A stretch of DNA of 6,011 bases from Planctomycetota bacterium (lineage in GTDB: Bacteria; Planctomycetota; Phycisphaerae; UBA1845), in assembly GCA_022566435.1 (NCBI GenBank), contig JADFIX010000290.1:1-6011 (forward strand), read 5' to 3'. The notes beneath the pieces are model-generated. The model ran no database searches, was not told the DNA's origin, and saw only the letters and a program-made list of their open reading frames with translations. Positions 1 to 5,644 of this stretch are shown here, in pieces. The translations under genes were made by a program, and so were the position numbers. Each line of letters opens with the position of its first letter. The stretch's first letter is position 1.

Positions 1-497
1 TGCCGCAGTTGAATCGCCTCGCGGTGATCTTCGGTCAGTGAAGCCAGGCCGACTTGCACGGCGGCAACGGCCTCGTGCCGGGCGGCGGAGTGACTGGGGC
101 TGTGTTCAGGGGTCACCAACAGTTCGATCAATTCATCCATCGACTCGGATTCGCCCATCGCGCGTCTTTCTTGCCAAGCTTGCCCGCCGCCGCGCTTGGC
201 CGCCTGTTGGGCTTTGACGGCATCCTGCAAGCGATGTTCGGCGATGGTGATCATCCAGCGGTAGAACGCCCACTTGCCTCGCGGATGGAAGGAGCGAATC
301 CGCTGGAATACCTCAGTGAAGGTCTGCTGTAGGATGTCCTCTTCGTTCACCGCGGCACGAAGAGCGGTCGGAAGTTTCCGAGCGATACGCCGGGAAAGCC
401 GGTCATAGTAGGTCAGCATCAGCTCTTCCAGCGCTGATTGCTCCCCGGCCACCGCACGCGATACTATGGCGTTTTCCGCTTCACTTTCGCTCGTCAC
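1..497 (-). CDS. ECF-type RNA polymerase sigma factor, planctomycete-type (partial, 3' end outside window)
   Basis: This encodes a sigma-70 family factor of the extracytoplasmic-function type, which directs RNA polymerase to a specific promoter set. 165 codons are visible before the left edge. Residues about 22-70 form region 2: a helix around LEELMLTYYDRLSRRI, then NEEDILQQTFTEVFQRI (residues 51-67), the core-binding signature. WAFYRWMITIAEHRLQDAV (76-94) is the -10 recognition part, followed by a basic, glycine-rich linker (AKRGGG). LTEDHREAIQLR at the edge is the start of region 4; its helix-turn-helix lies outside the window. The AKRGGG linker style matches, from memory, the Planctomycetaceae-specific sigma-70 subfamily. 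The start is a GTG at 497-495: the frame has a TGA 20 codons upstream and no ATG in between, and GGAG lies 7 bases before the GTG. It is divergent from the large secreted-protein gene. No anti-sigma factor is visible. The family is fairly certain; the regulon is unknown. Confidence 0.9.
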   Translation of the reverse strand, partial: MTSESEAENAIVSRAVAGEQSALEELMLTYYDRLSRRIARKLPTALRAAVNEEDILQQTFTEVFQRIRSFHPRGKWAFYRWMITIAEHRLQDAVKAQQAAKRGGGQAWQERRAMGESESMDELIELLVTPEHSPSHSAARHEAVAAVQVGLASLTEDHREAIQLR

Positions 498-553
498 AAC
501 GCGACTCCGACCCGATGAATGGCGATTCGGACGCGACCAAAGCGGTCAGCCAC

Positions 554-583
554 ATTCTACCGTACCGCCGGGGCAATTTCCAA
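554..583 (-). promoter_or_regulatory. candidate sigma-70 promoter for the ECF sigma gene
   Basis: On the minus strand, TTGGAA (583-578) and TAGAAT (559-554) are separated by 18 bases. They match the -35 and -10 consensus at four and five of six positions. The expected transcription start near 547 would leave a leader of about 50 bases before the GTG at 497. This is a consensus match only; housekeeping promoters in planctomycetes are not well defined. Confidence 0.3.
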
Positions 584-734
584 GAGGCTTCGACTTAGCC
601 ACAGCCAAGCCGCAAGAAGCGGGAATTATCGGAATTTCGCGGCGCGCGCGGTCCCGATATCGGTGTAGGTAGTAGAGCGGGCCACACGGCGAGGGCATTC
701 GGCTTGTCGTCTTAACGCAAGTCGAACGGCCACG

Positions 735-773
735 GAGAGTTGCCCCGTGCTGCAGAGAACTTGGGGAACTCTC
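735..773 (+). promoter_or_regulatory. long hairpin in the putative leader of the large secreted-protein gene
   Basis: The arms GAGAGTTGCCCC (735-746) and GGGGAACTCTC (763-773) pair over 11 bp with one bulged G and a 16-base loop. A competing 5-bp hairpin, CACGG (731-735) with CCGTG (745-749), shares the left arm, so the two structures exclude each other. There is no T tract, so it is not a standard terminator. It lies about 60 bases before the small leader ORF. Whether it is transcribed is unknown. Confidence 0.3.
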
Positions 774-830
774 GCCGAGTCCCGAACGACCGAGACCGCC
801 GTTGCGGATCGAATTGGAAAGGAATCAGCC

Positions 831-974
831 ATGCCGACAAGGGCCTATTCAAACAACCAAACGGCGACAACATTTGATCACGGCGAGCGTGCCTTGGGCG
901 CATTCCCGGCGTGCGTGGCCCCCATTGGGAATCAGATGCGAATTGAAACTATGCAAAGGAGAAGTTCATCATGA
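831..974 (+). CDS. possible 47-residue leader peptide, overlapping the next gene by ATGA
   Basis: A short ORF starts at ATG 831 with AAGGA (819-823) seven bases upstream, a reasonable ribosome binding site. It ends at TGA 972-974, so its stop overlaps the ATG at 971 of the large secreted-protein gene in the four-base arrangement ATGA, typical of translational coupling. The frame is open further upstream to an ATG at 747, but that start has no binding site. The peptide has no signal sequence, membrane segment or recognisable domain. It is mildly basic at its C-terminus (QRRSSS), and its only cysteine is residue 28. It could be a regulatory leader or a chance ORF. The downstream gene also has its own strong binding site, so coupling is not required for its expression. 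No homologue is recognised. Confidence 0.25.
   Translation: MPTRAYSNNQTATTFDHGERALGAFPACVAPIGNQMRIETMQRRSSS
956..961 (+). promoter_or_regulatory. ribosome binding site of the large secreted-protein gene
   Basis: AAGGAG lies nine bases before the ATG at 971 and fixes this start. The next in-frame ATG (codon 6) would remove the basic N-terminus of the signal peptide. Confidence 0.8.
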
Positions 975-3900
975 ACAAGAAAAGAATGTATCAGTGGGCC
1001 ATGATCGCCTATTTCGCGAGCTTCGGCGTCACCAGCGGACAGAGCTCTCGTGCGGCCGATATGGGTACGGGCTTCACCTACCAGGGGGAATTCGCGCAGA
1101 ACGGCAACCCGGTGAACGCGGCCGGAAATGTAAAGGTCGATGACAAGGTCGTGGCGGAAAAAGTGGGCATCGGGACGAGCATTCCCAGCGGACTGTTGCA
1201 AGTCGCAAGTGATGCCGTAGGGGAAACGATCTCCGACTCCCGCGGGACCGCTGTTCGGAGATTTCTGACGCCCGACGGGCGCTTCGACCTGGAAGCAGCC
1301 CGGGACACTGAGTACGAGGGAAAGCTCGACTTTTCGGGCTTCCAGCCATATTTGGATCGGGAAACGGGAGAGGTGCTCTTCGCGCAGTCCGTACAAGGAT
1401 GTGAGGGCTCATGCAGAACGCACCCGGCGGGTTTTTGGAGCCCATTGGAGCCTCCTTGGGCTGGCGGACCGGACGGAGTCCTCATGGCGCTGGCGGTGTT
1501 CAACGGCGACCTGATCGTCGGTGGAAAATTTAAGCGGATCAGCGGCGTCGATGCTTTGCTGATTGCCCGGTGGGACGGCAGCTCCTGGAATGCGCTGGGC
1601 CCATCCCTGTTCCCCGGCCTACGGGGCTACAACACTGCGTCCGTCGAGGACCTGACCGTATGGAACAACTCTCTAGTCGTCGCCGGCGAGTTCCGGTTCG
1701 CAGGTGCCCTGCCCACGGAGGTTAACAATATCGCCGCTTGGGACGGGTCGACCTGGTCCGCCCTCGGCAATGCTGGAACCGAAGGTACAAACAGCCGTGT
1801 GTATGCCGTGACCGTCTACCAGAACGACGTGATCGCGGGTGGCGCGTTTACCACCGCCGGCGGCGTTTCCGTGTCGAAGATCGCTCGTTATGACGGGGTT
1901 CAGTGGTACTCTCTGGGATCAGGAATGAACCTGTTCGGTCAGGTGTACGCCTTGACCACGTATGAGGCTTCCGGATGCGCGCCTGAACTGCTGATCGCCG
2001 GGGGACAGTTCACGGCGGCCGGCGGAGTTCCAGTCCACAACGTTGCCTACTGGGATGGTGTCGGGTGGGGTTCGCTGTCGGGGCCGGGCGGAGGTGATGG
2101 GGTAGAAAGCAATGGGGTACTGGAGCTCGTGGATGCGCTGCTCAGCTACGTGGACCCATTGACGTGCACGCCGGAGCTCATTGTGGCCGGAGAGTTCACT
2201 ACGGCCAACGTGGGGGGGGCAACGGTCGTTGCCAATCGTATCGCCGCCTGGAACGGCTGTACAGGCGTCTGGCACGCCGTGGGAACAGGCTTCAATAGGC
2301 GGGTCCGGGCGCTGGGATCATACGACGGGTTACTGATTGCCGGAGGTGAGTTTACTCAACCGGAAGGGGAGCACATTGCCCGTTGGGACGGGTGCGACTG
2401 GCAACCGCTGAACTTAGGCCTAAACCACTTGGTTCTTGCGCTGACACCTTGGACCGACACGGCGCTTCTCCAGGACGTTTTGATTGCCGCAGGGTATCTT
2501 ACCGAGGCCGGAGGGCCGGGGCGCGTCGCGCCGTTCTCCGCTCGCTGGAACCAAAACCTGTCCAATCAGCCGCCGTTTTGTGACGCTAGTGGCCCATACT
2601 CCGGCGAAGCGGGGCAGTCGGTGCAGTTCGACGGTACCGACTCAACCGACTCCGACGGAACGATCCAAGAGCACTACTGGTGGTTCAGTGATTTCGACCC
2701 CCCGATCACGGGCGCCACACCGACCCACACGTACACGTACCCCGGACTGTATGAGGTCACGTTGTGTGTGCAGGACAACGATCAGGCGGTGAGCTGTTGC
2801 CTGACTTCGGCGTCGATCGGATCCTTCCCGACCGGGCCGCCGGTGATGTCCAACGGCGGGTTTTCTACCGGCGAGCTCGAGCCGTGGGAGTTCACGTCGG
2901 GCTTCAACCCACCTCGTCCCGAGCCGGGATACGTGATTGAGGACATGTGGCCCATGAACAACGCCCTGCGTATCTCGCGGGACGAAGACGACGACGGAAG
3001 CCACGCCATCGCCCGCCAGATGATCGACATATTCGTTGAGCCCGAAGATAGCATCGGCCTCTCCTTCGATGTCCGCATCGACTGCCACAACTTCGCCGAT
3101 TACGACTTTTGGAACGTGTACCCGGCCAACGTCGAGGTCGAATACAAGGACGAGTCGGGTGACACGTACACGTTTCGGCGGTCCTTTTACACGTTCGTCT
3201 CCCCCGGCCACGACCCCGATCAGGAGCCTTTGGCCGAGGAGATTCCCGAAGGGGTCTGGGGCCATCTCACGTACGACCTATCCGACCTGGATCCCCCGAT
3301 TGGTGAGATCGTGCGCATCAAAGCCGGCGCCCGCGGCTGGAGCTACGATGTGGCGTTCGACAACATTTCACTGACCGTTCGCCAACCTCCTGAGCCACCG
3401 TTGCCGGGCGACATTCTGAAGAACCGCTACATCTCGATCGATCCACGTGGCGCGGGCGGGCTGAATTTCGGTCTGGACCTGGACATCCGCATCACACTGA
3501 ATTTCACGGACGTGAACGGTGTGACGGCCGAAGGTTCGCACTGGTGGGCCAATGAGCCTGATGAGGACTGCATTTCCATCGTCGGTCCGACTCGACCGAT
3601 AACGCCGCCCAATTGGGATGCTTGTCCAACGCTCCATCTGACCGGTTGCCCGATCATTCCGACGTCGACCTATGACATTGTGGTCTTCGACGGTGACCTC
3701 GAATCCGAGCCGCTGGAGGCGCAGACCCAAGCCCGACCCAGCCCTAAGTGGCATGGCGACGTGGTCGGCTTTTTCGACGGCGAAACGGATTCTTGGACAG
3801 GTCCGCAAGGTATCGTCAACATCGACGACGTGGTGGCAGCGATTAAGACGTTTCAGGATCCCGGTGCCTTCAACGCGACGCACGTATCAGTGACCGATGT

Positions 3901-4027
3901 TCACCCGAACCTAAGCGGTGCGCAGATCAACAAGACCGTGAATTTCGACGATGTTTTCGTCCTGGTTCTTGGATTCCAAGGATTCGAATATCCGGGCACG
4001 GAAGTCGAACTGTGTCCCGATCCGTAG
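971..4027 (+). CDS. large secreted modular protein: seven-repeat propeller, PKD, jelly-roll and dockerin-like C-terminus
   Basis: A 1018-residue exported protein. Residues 1-29 are a signal peptide: KKR, a hydrophobic stretch from about 9 to 22, and a probable cut after SRA or RAA. Residues 34-79 (FTYQGEF...VGIGTS..SGLLQV) look like a shortened tail-fibre-like N-terminal module. Residues 155-528 carry seven repeats of the pattern VxALxVYxxxLIxGGxFTxAGG, then IAxWDGxxWxxLG, a beta-propeller. Residues 532-617 are a PKD domain (SDGTIQEHYWWFSDF, then HTYTYPGLYEVTLCVQDND). Residues 626-803 resemble a carbohydrate-binding or galactose-binding-like jelly roll, opening NGGFSTGELEPW and closing DVAFDNISLTV. 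Residues about 812-925 form a conserved-looking pre-dockerin region. Residues 928-1006 hold two calcium-loop-like dockerin repeats (GDVVG...GIVNIDDVVAAIKTF and TDVHPN...VNFDDVFVLVLGF). No catalytic residues are seen, so a binding, adhesive or structural surface role is likely; the ligand is unknown. A cohesin-like protein is encoded downstream. Confidence 0.88.
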   Translation: MNKKRMYQWAMIAYFASFGVTSGQSSRAADMGTGFTYQGEFAQNGNPVNAAGNVKVDDKVVAEKVGIGTSIPSGLLQVASDAVGETISDSRGTAVRRFLTPDGRFDLEAARDTEYEGKLDFSGFQPYLDRETGEVLFAQSVQGCEGSCRTHPAGFWSPLEPPWAGGPDGVLMALAVFNGDLIVGGKFKRISGVDALLIARWDGSSWNALGPSLFPGLRGYNTASVEDLTVWNNSLVVAGEFRFAGALPTEVNNIAAWDGSTWSALGNAGTEGTNSRVYAVTVYQNDVIAGGAFTTAGGVSVSKIARYDGVQWYSLGSGMNLFGQVYALTTYEASGCAPELLIAGGQFTAAGGVPVHNVAYWDGVGWGSLSGPGGGDGVESNGVLELVDALLSYVDPLTCTPELIVAGEFTTANVGGATVVANRIAAWNGCTGVWHAVGTGFNRRVRALGSYDGLLIAGGEFTQPEGEHIARWDGCDWQPLNLGLNHLVLALTPWTDTALLQDVLIAAGYLTEAGGPGRVAPFSARWNQNLSNQPPFCDASGPYSGEAGQSVQFDGTDSTDSDGTIQEHYWWFSDFDPPITGATPTHTYTYPGLYEVTLCVQDNDQAVSCCLTSASIGSFPTGPPVMSNGGFSTGELEPWEFTSGFNPPRPEPGYVIEDMWPMNNALRISRDEDDDGSHAIARQMIDIFVEPEDSIGLSFDVRIDCHNFADYDFWNVYPANVEVEYKDESGDTYTFRRSFYTFVSPGHDPDQEPLAEEIPEGVWGHLTYDLSDLDPPIGEIVRIKAGARGWSYDVAFDNISLTVRQPPEPPLPGDILKNRYISIDPRGAGGLNFGLDLDIRITLNFTDVNGVTAEGSHWWANEPDEDCISIVGPTRPITPPNWDACPTLHLTGCPIIPTSTYDIVVFDGDLESEPLEAQTQARPSPKWHGDVVGFFDGETDSWTGPQGIVNIDDVVAAIKTFQDPGAFNATHVSVTDVHPNLSGAQINKTVNFDDVFVLVLGFQGFEYPGTEVELCPDP
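1433..2554 (+). repeat. seven-repeat beta-propeller coding region with swapped end strand
   Basis: Seven protein-level repeats of about 40-55 residues lie at residues 168-210, 224-266, 275-316, 323-370, 384-438, 443-482 and 485-528. Each has a hydrophobic strand, LIxGGxF, a glycine-rich turn and, in repeats 1-6, xWDG or xWNG followed by WxxL or a close variant. Repeat 7 stops at ARWNQN without the closing WxxLG strand, while an orphan FWSPL (155-159) precedes repeat 1. That is what a seven-bladed ring closed by an N-terminal strand would show. Repeats 4 and 5 contain longer inserts with cysteines (C336, C399, C430). The repeats have diverged at DNA level, so this is an old duplication. Confidence 0.75.
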
Positions 4028-4045
4028 CAAGGGGCGTGTTTGGCG

Positions 4046-4101
4046 CGCCGGGGAGACGGCATCGTCCGTCTCCCCGGTGAGCCTTCAGGTCCGCGAGGCT
4101 C
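4046..4101 (+). terminator. strong hairpin, probable terminator or transcript-end structure of the large gene
   Basis: CCGGGGAGACGG (4048-4059) and CCGTCTCCCCGG (4066-4077) form a perfect 12-bp stem with a 6-base loop, extended by a G-U and a C-G pair at its base. A second, weaker stem follows: GAGCCT (4079-4084) with AGGCTC (4096-4101), then TTT. There is no long T tract, so it may attenuate transcription or protect the 3' end of the mRNA rather than terminate fully. It begins about 20 bases after the stop codon, and the cohesin-like gene starts 78 bases after the main stem. Confidence 0.65.
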
Positions 4102-4154
4102 TTTGCATCGACATTCAATCGGAATCGCGGACTCATTGAAAAGGGAGCAAGAAA

Positions 4155-4724
4155 ATGCTTAGCACAATCAAAGCGTTCGTCAGAACACTCACCGTAGTCT
4201 CCATCGTTGGCATGACCCTCGGTGCAAACCAAAAAGAGACCGCTGCCCCAACGATTTCTGCCAAGGCACTTCAAGAAGTCGTGGCACCCGGCGAGACGTT
4301 CGAGGTAGAAATCGCCGTGGAAAACGTGTCGGATCTCGCCGTCGTTCAATTCAAAATGGTCACCGATGGCGGCCAAAGTGGCGCGATGACCATCGAAGAC
4401 ATTGTCATCGACGATCGGCATCCGAACTTTGCGTTTCGCACGGCGCAGATCTTGGCTGTCGTTGACCATGCTCTCGAACGCGCCGGCGTGATTCAGATGA
4501 CCGGCGGACAAGACATTGCCGAGTCGGCCTATCTCGCTACGGTGACCGTACGTGCATCAAAAGACGCGGCGGGGGTGTTTCGCGTCAATCTTGACGAGGG
4601 CGGCGAAACATTTCTGCGGGACTCACACGCGGTTCCGATCGACGTCGCAGTTAGAAACGCATCGACCGTAAGGGTTGCGGATATCGCTCAGCCGACTGAG
4701 GCCAATCGCAAGACGCGTCGTTAG
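4155..4724 (+). CDS. secreted cohesin-like domain protein
   Basis: A 189-residue exported protein that is almost wholly one domain. Residues 1-24 are a signal peptide (K6 and R10, hydrophobic core 11-22, probable cut after LGA at 24). Residues 32-174 read as a cohesin-like beta sandwich of the cohesin and carbohydrate-binding-module superfamily: VVAPGETFEVEIAVENVSDL (42-61) is the characteristic first strands, VVQFKMV (63-69) the next, and AYLATVTVRASKDAAGVFRV (125-144) the late strands that precede ETFLRD. This follows the cohesin pattern of APGxxFxVxVxVxNxxxLxxxQF. Cohesins bind dockerin modules. The gene lies directly downstream of a protein with a dockerin-like C-terminus, so the two may dock; that is inference. 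There is no anchor or membrane segment other than the signal, and the tail is basic (NRKTRR). The start is supported by AGGGAG seven bases upstream. It may be co-transcribed with the large gene by read-through. Confidence 0.82.
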   Translation: MLSTIKAFVRTLTVVSIVGMTLGANQKETAAPTISAKALQEVVAPGETFEVEIAVENVSDLAVVQFKMVTDGGQSGAMTIEDIVIDDRHPNFAFRTAQILAVVDHALERAGVIQMTGGQDIAESAYLATVTVRASKDAAGVFRVNLDEGGETFLRDSHAVPIDVAVRNASTVRVADIAQPTEANRKTRR

Positions 4725-4758
4725 TAAACGATCTCGTCATTTGGAAATCGAACGTACC

Positions 4759-4783
4759 GGGGCGGGCCATGTGCCCGCCCTTT
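4759..4783 (+). terminator. intrinsic terminator of the cohesin-like gene
   Basis: GGGCGGGC (4760-4767) and GCCCGCCC (4773-4780) form a perfect 8-bp GC stem with a 5-base loop, followed by TTT. A G-U pair extends the base in plus-strand RNA. It lies about 35 bases after the stop codon. The T tract is short. Confidence 0.7.
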
Positions 4784-4873
4784 GCGTAAGTATCTGGCGA
4801 GAAACTCTCGACAAACGAGAAGATTTCTGCGTTTGCCCTGCTCGGTATCAGGTGCCGCACGGGCTCACTGCGC

Positions 4874-4905
4874 AAAAAGGAGGCCCGGCGGGGTGGACCG
4901 GGCCT
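4874..4905 (-). terminator. minus-strand intrinsic terminator with T5 tract
   Basis: AGGCCCGG (4881-4888) and CCGGGCCT (4898-4905) form a perfect 8-bp stem with a 9-base loop. Read on the minus strand, the stem is followed after CC by TTTTT (4878-4874), the normal layout of a Rho-independent terminator. On the plus strand no T tract follows. No minus-strand protein gene lies upstream of it, so it either ends a non-coding transcript or is a leftover. Confidence 0.55.
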
Positions 4906-4961
4906 TGGGGGGAAACCGACCCATGGGGGGACGGGCCGGTAAGTGGACTATTTTTCAAACG

Positions 4962-4987
4962 TAGCTGACACCTTAGCTGACACCTTA
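4962..4987 (+). repeat. 12-bp tandem repeat
   Basis: TAGCTGACACCT occurs twice in direct succession (4962-4973 and 4974-4985), followed by TA, so 14 bases of the unit recur. The core CTGACACCTT resembles, from memory, short repetitive extragenic sequences near REP-associated transposases, but no transposase gene is in the window. Alternatives are a binding site for a dimeric regulator or a replication slip. Confidence 0.7.
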
Positions 4988-4990
4988 AAT

Positions 4991-5159
4991 GTCCCACATA
5001 TCGGCCCTTTACGCAAGTCAAAAACTGCAAAAAAATCCAATTGCTCTTATTTTTTCATTTTTACTTGCTTCGGAAGCTGGTCGAATCTAAACCTCGTCTG
5101 TAGAATTCGTTGTGGCTGCGTGAACGTGACTACTTGGGTAAGGTAGGAGGAATTTAACT
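4991..5159 (+). promoter_or_regulatory. AT-rich upstream region of the four-cysteine protein gene
   Basis: This island has A and T runs (an A7 near 5030 and T-rich runs at 5050-5062) unlike the GC-rich surroundings, as expected for a promoter with an UP-like element. The best -10 candidate is TAGAAT at 5101-5106, about 53 bases before the start codon. No good -35 pairs with it. TTGCTT (5065-5070), followed by TAAACC at 17 bases, is a weaker alternative. No protein gene fits in this stretch. Confidence 0.35.
5145..5150 (+). promoter_or_regulatory. perfect ribosome binding site
   Basis: AGGAGG lies nine bases before the ATG at 5160. It is the strongest Shine-Dalgarno in the window, suggests efficient translation of the small protein, and settles its start. 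Confidence 0.85.
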
Positions 5160-5456
5160 ATGCTACGATGCGAAGATTGCGAATTCTTCAGCCGAGCGCC
5201 GGATGGTTCACCGATACTCGCCTGTGATCCATTTTCGACGGTCAAGGAACCGGAGTGCCTCGCAAAGTGGCAGATCGTGCAGCTCATGTCCATTTCCCAG
5301 TCCCATCAAGCCACAGCGGAGCTGCACCGTCGCCTTGCACCGTTTCAAGAGAAGATAATCAAGCACATGGAGCGAGAAATGGACGAGGCGGACGATGCTG
5401 ATCGCTGGAAGCAAAGCGACGAGGATGACGAAGACGACGACAGGTTCCGACTCTGA
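5160..5456 (+). CDS. small four-cysteine protein with acidic tail, function unknown
   Basis: A 98-residue soluble protein with no signal peptide or membrane segment. The N-terminus has C4 and C7 (CEDC), C22 (CDPF) and C33 (PECLAKW). The spacing C-x2-C-x14-C-x10-C could bind zinc or another metal. Residues about 36-80 are likely helical, including LHRRLAPFQEKIIKHMEREMDEADDADRW read in two parts, 55-66 and 67-83. The tail, 85-98, is very acidic (DEDDEDDDR). It resembles a short conserved planctomycete protein I recall only as hypothetical; no function is known to me. It has its own AT-rich upstream region and an excellent ribosome binding site, and stands alone. The acidic tail could mimic nucleic acid or bind a basic partner. 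It is a real gene with good certainty, but its role is open. Confidence 0.82.
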   Translation: MLRCEDCEFFSRAPDGSPILACDPFSTVKEPECLAKWQIVQLMSISQSHQATAELHRRLAPFQEKIIKHMEREMDEADDADRWKQSDEDDEDDDRFRL

Positions 5457-5644
5457 TCCAACGGCGACCTACGAAACAAGCACCGAACGACAGGCATCAA
5501 GACCGATCTCGGCACTGAATCCCTCAGGATTCGTCGCGGCGACGGGCCGAGAAGGTTCCGCGCTACGACACCCGTCATGTGTCAACTTCGGAATATCTTC
5601 CACAATATCACAGGATGCGATCGAGAGGCGCGAGTTCCGCGGAA

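Larger units (their letters stand above)
498..830. other. divergent intergenic spacer, upstream part
   Basis: No protein gene is supported here; the open frames lack ribosome binding sites and recognisable sequence. It holds the candidate minus-strand promoter at 554-583, a 10-bp palindrome CCGATATCGG at 654-663 that could be an operator-like site, the string GCAAGTCGAACGG at 717-729 (identical to a conserved 16S rRNA segment, but with no further rRNA similarity), and a hairpin at 735-773. No convincing plus-strand -35/-10 pair for the large gene was found, so that promoter may use a non-housekeeping sigma factor, possibly the neighbouring ECF factor. Confidence 0.5.
4874..4990 (-). ncRNA. 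candidate small structured RNA, C-rich loops
   Basis: A minus-strand transcript here would contain the tandem repeat at 4962-4985, a hairpin with arms 4940-4933 and 4922-4915 and a loop holding six C, a C-rich single-stranded linker, and the terminator above. The 8-bp stem at 4915-4940 is complete only as minus-strand RNA, where one position is a G-U pair; on the plus strand it is an A-C mismatch. A possible -35 TTGACT lies just upstream in the AT-rich island, but the matching -10 (TATGTG) has a short spacing of 15. The 5' end is a guess. The arrangement resembles small regulatory RNAs with C-rich loops that target Shine-Dalgarno sequences, but no family is recognised. Confidence 0.2.

Noticed and set aside
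54..332. 92-codon plus-strand open frame under the sigma factor gene
   Set aside because: The minus strand encodes clear sigma region 2 here; this frame is its shadow.
717..729. Possible 16S rRNA gene fragment
   Set aside because: Only 13 contiguous bases match and the following sequence does not follow the rRNA, so no rRNA feature is called.
2642..3265. 207-codon open frame on the minus strand inside the large secreted-protein gene
   Set aside because: It lies wholly within a gene with clear domains (PKD and jelly roll), has no recognisable motifs, and is the usual antisense shadow in GC-rich coding DNA.
3368..3883. 171-codon minus-strand open frame under the C-terminal part of the large gene
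   Set aside because: Antisense shadow with a high content of arginine and glycine and no motif.
3927..4511. 194-codon minus-strand open frame spanning the end of the large gene, the hairpin and most of the cohesin-like gene
   Set aside because: It crosses a terminator-like structure and overlaps two well-supported plus-strand genes, and its translation shows no domain or signal.
4675..5146. Several short open frames on both strands after the cohesin-like gene
   Set aside because: None has a ribosome binding site or recognisable composition, and they run across terminators and the tandem repeat.
5517..5532. Hairpin GAATCC-CTCA-GGATTC in the convergent spacer
   Set aside because: A 6-bp stem with no T tract on either strand is too weak to call a terminator for the four-cysteine gene or the broken hydrolase.
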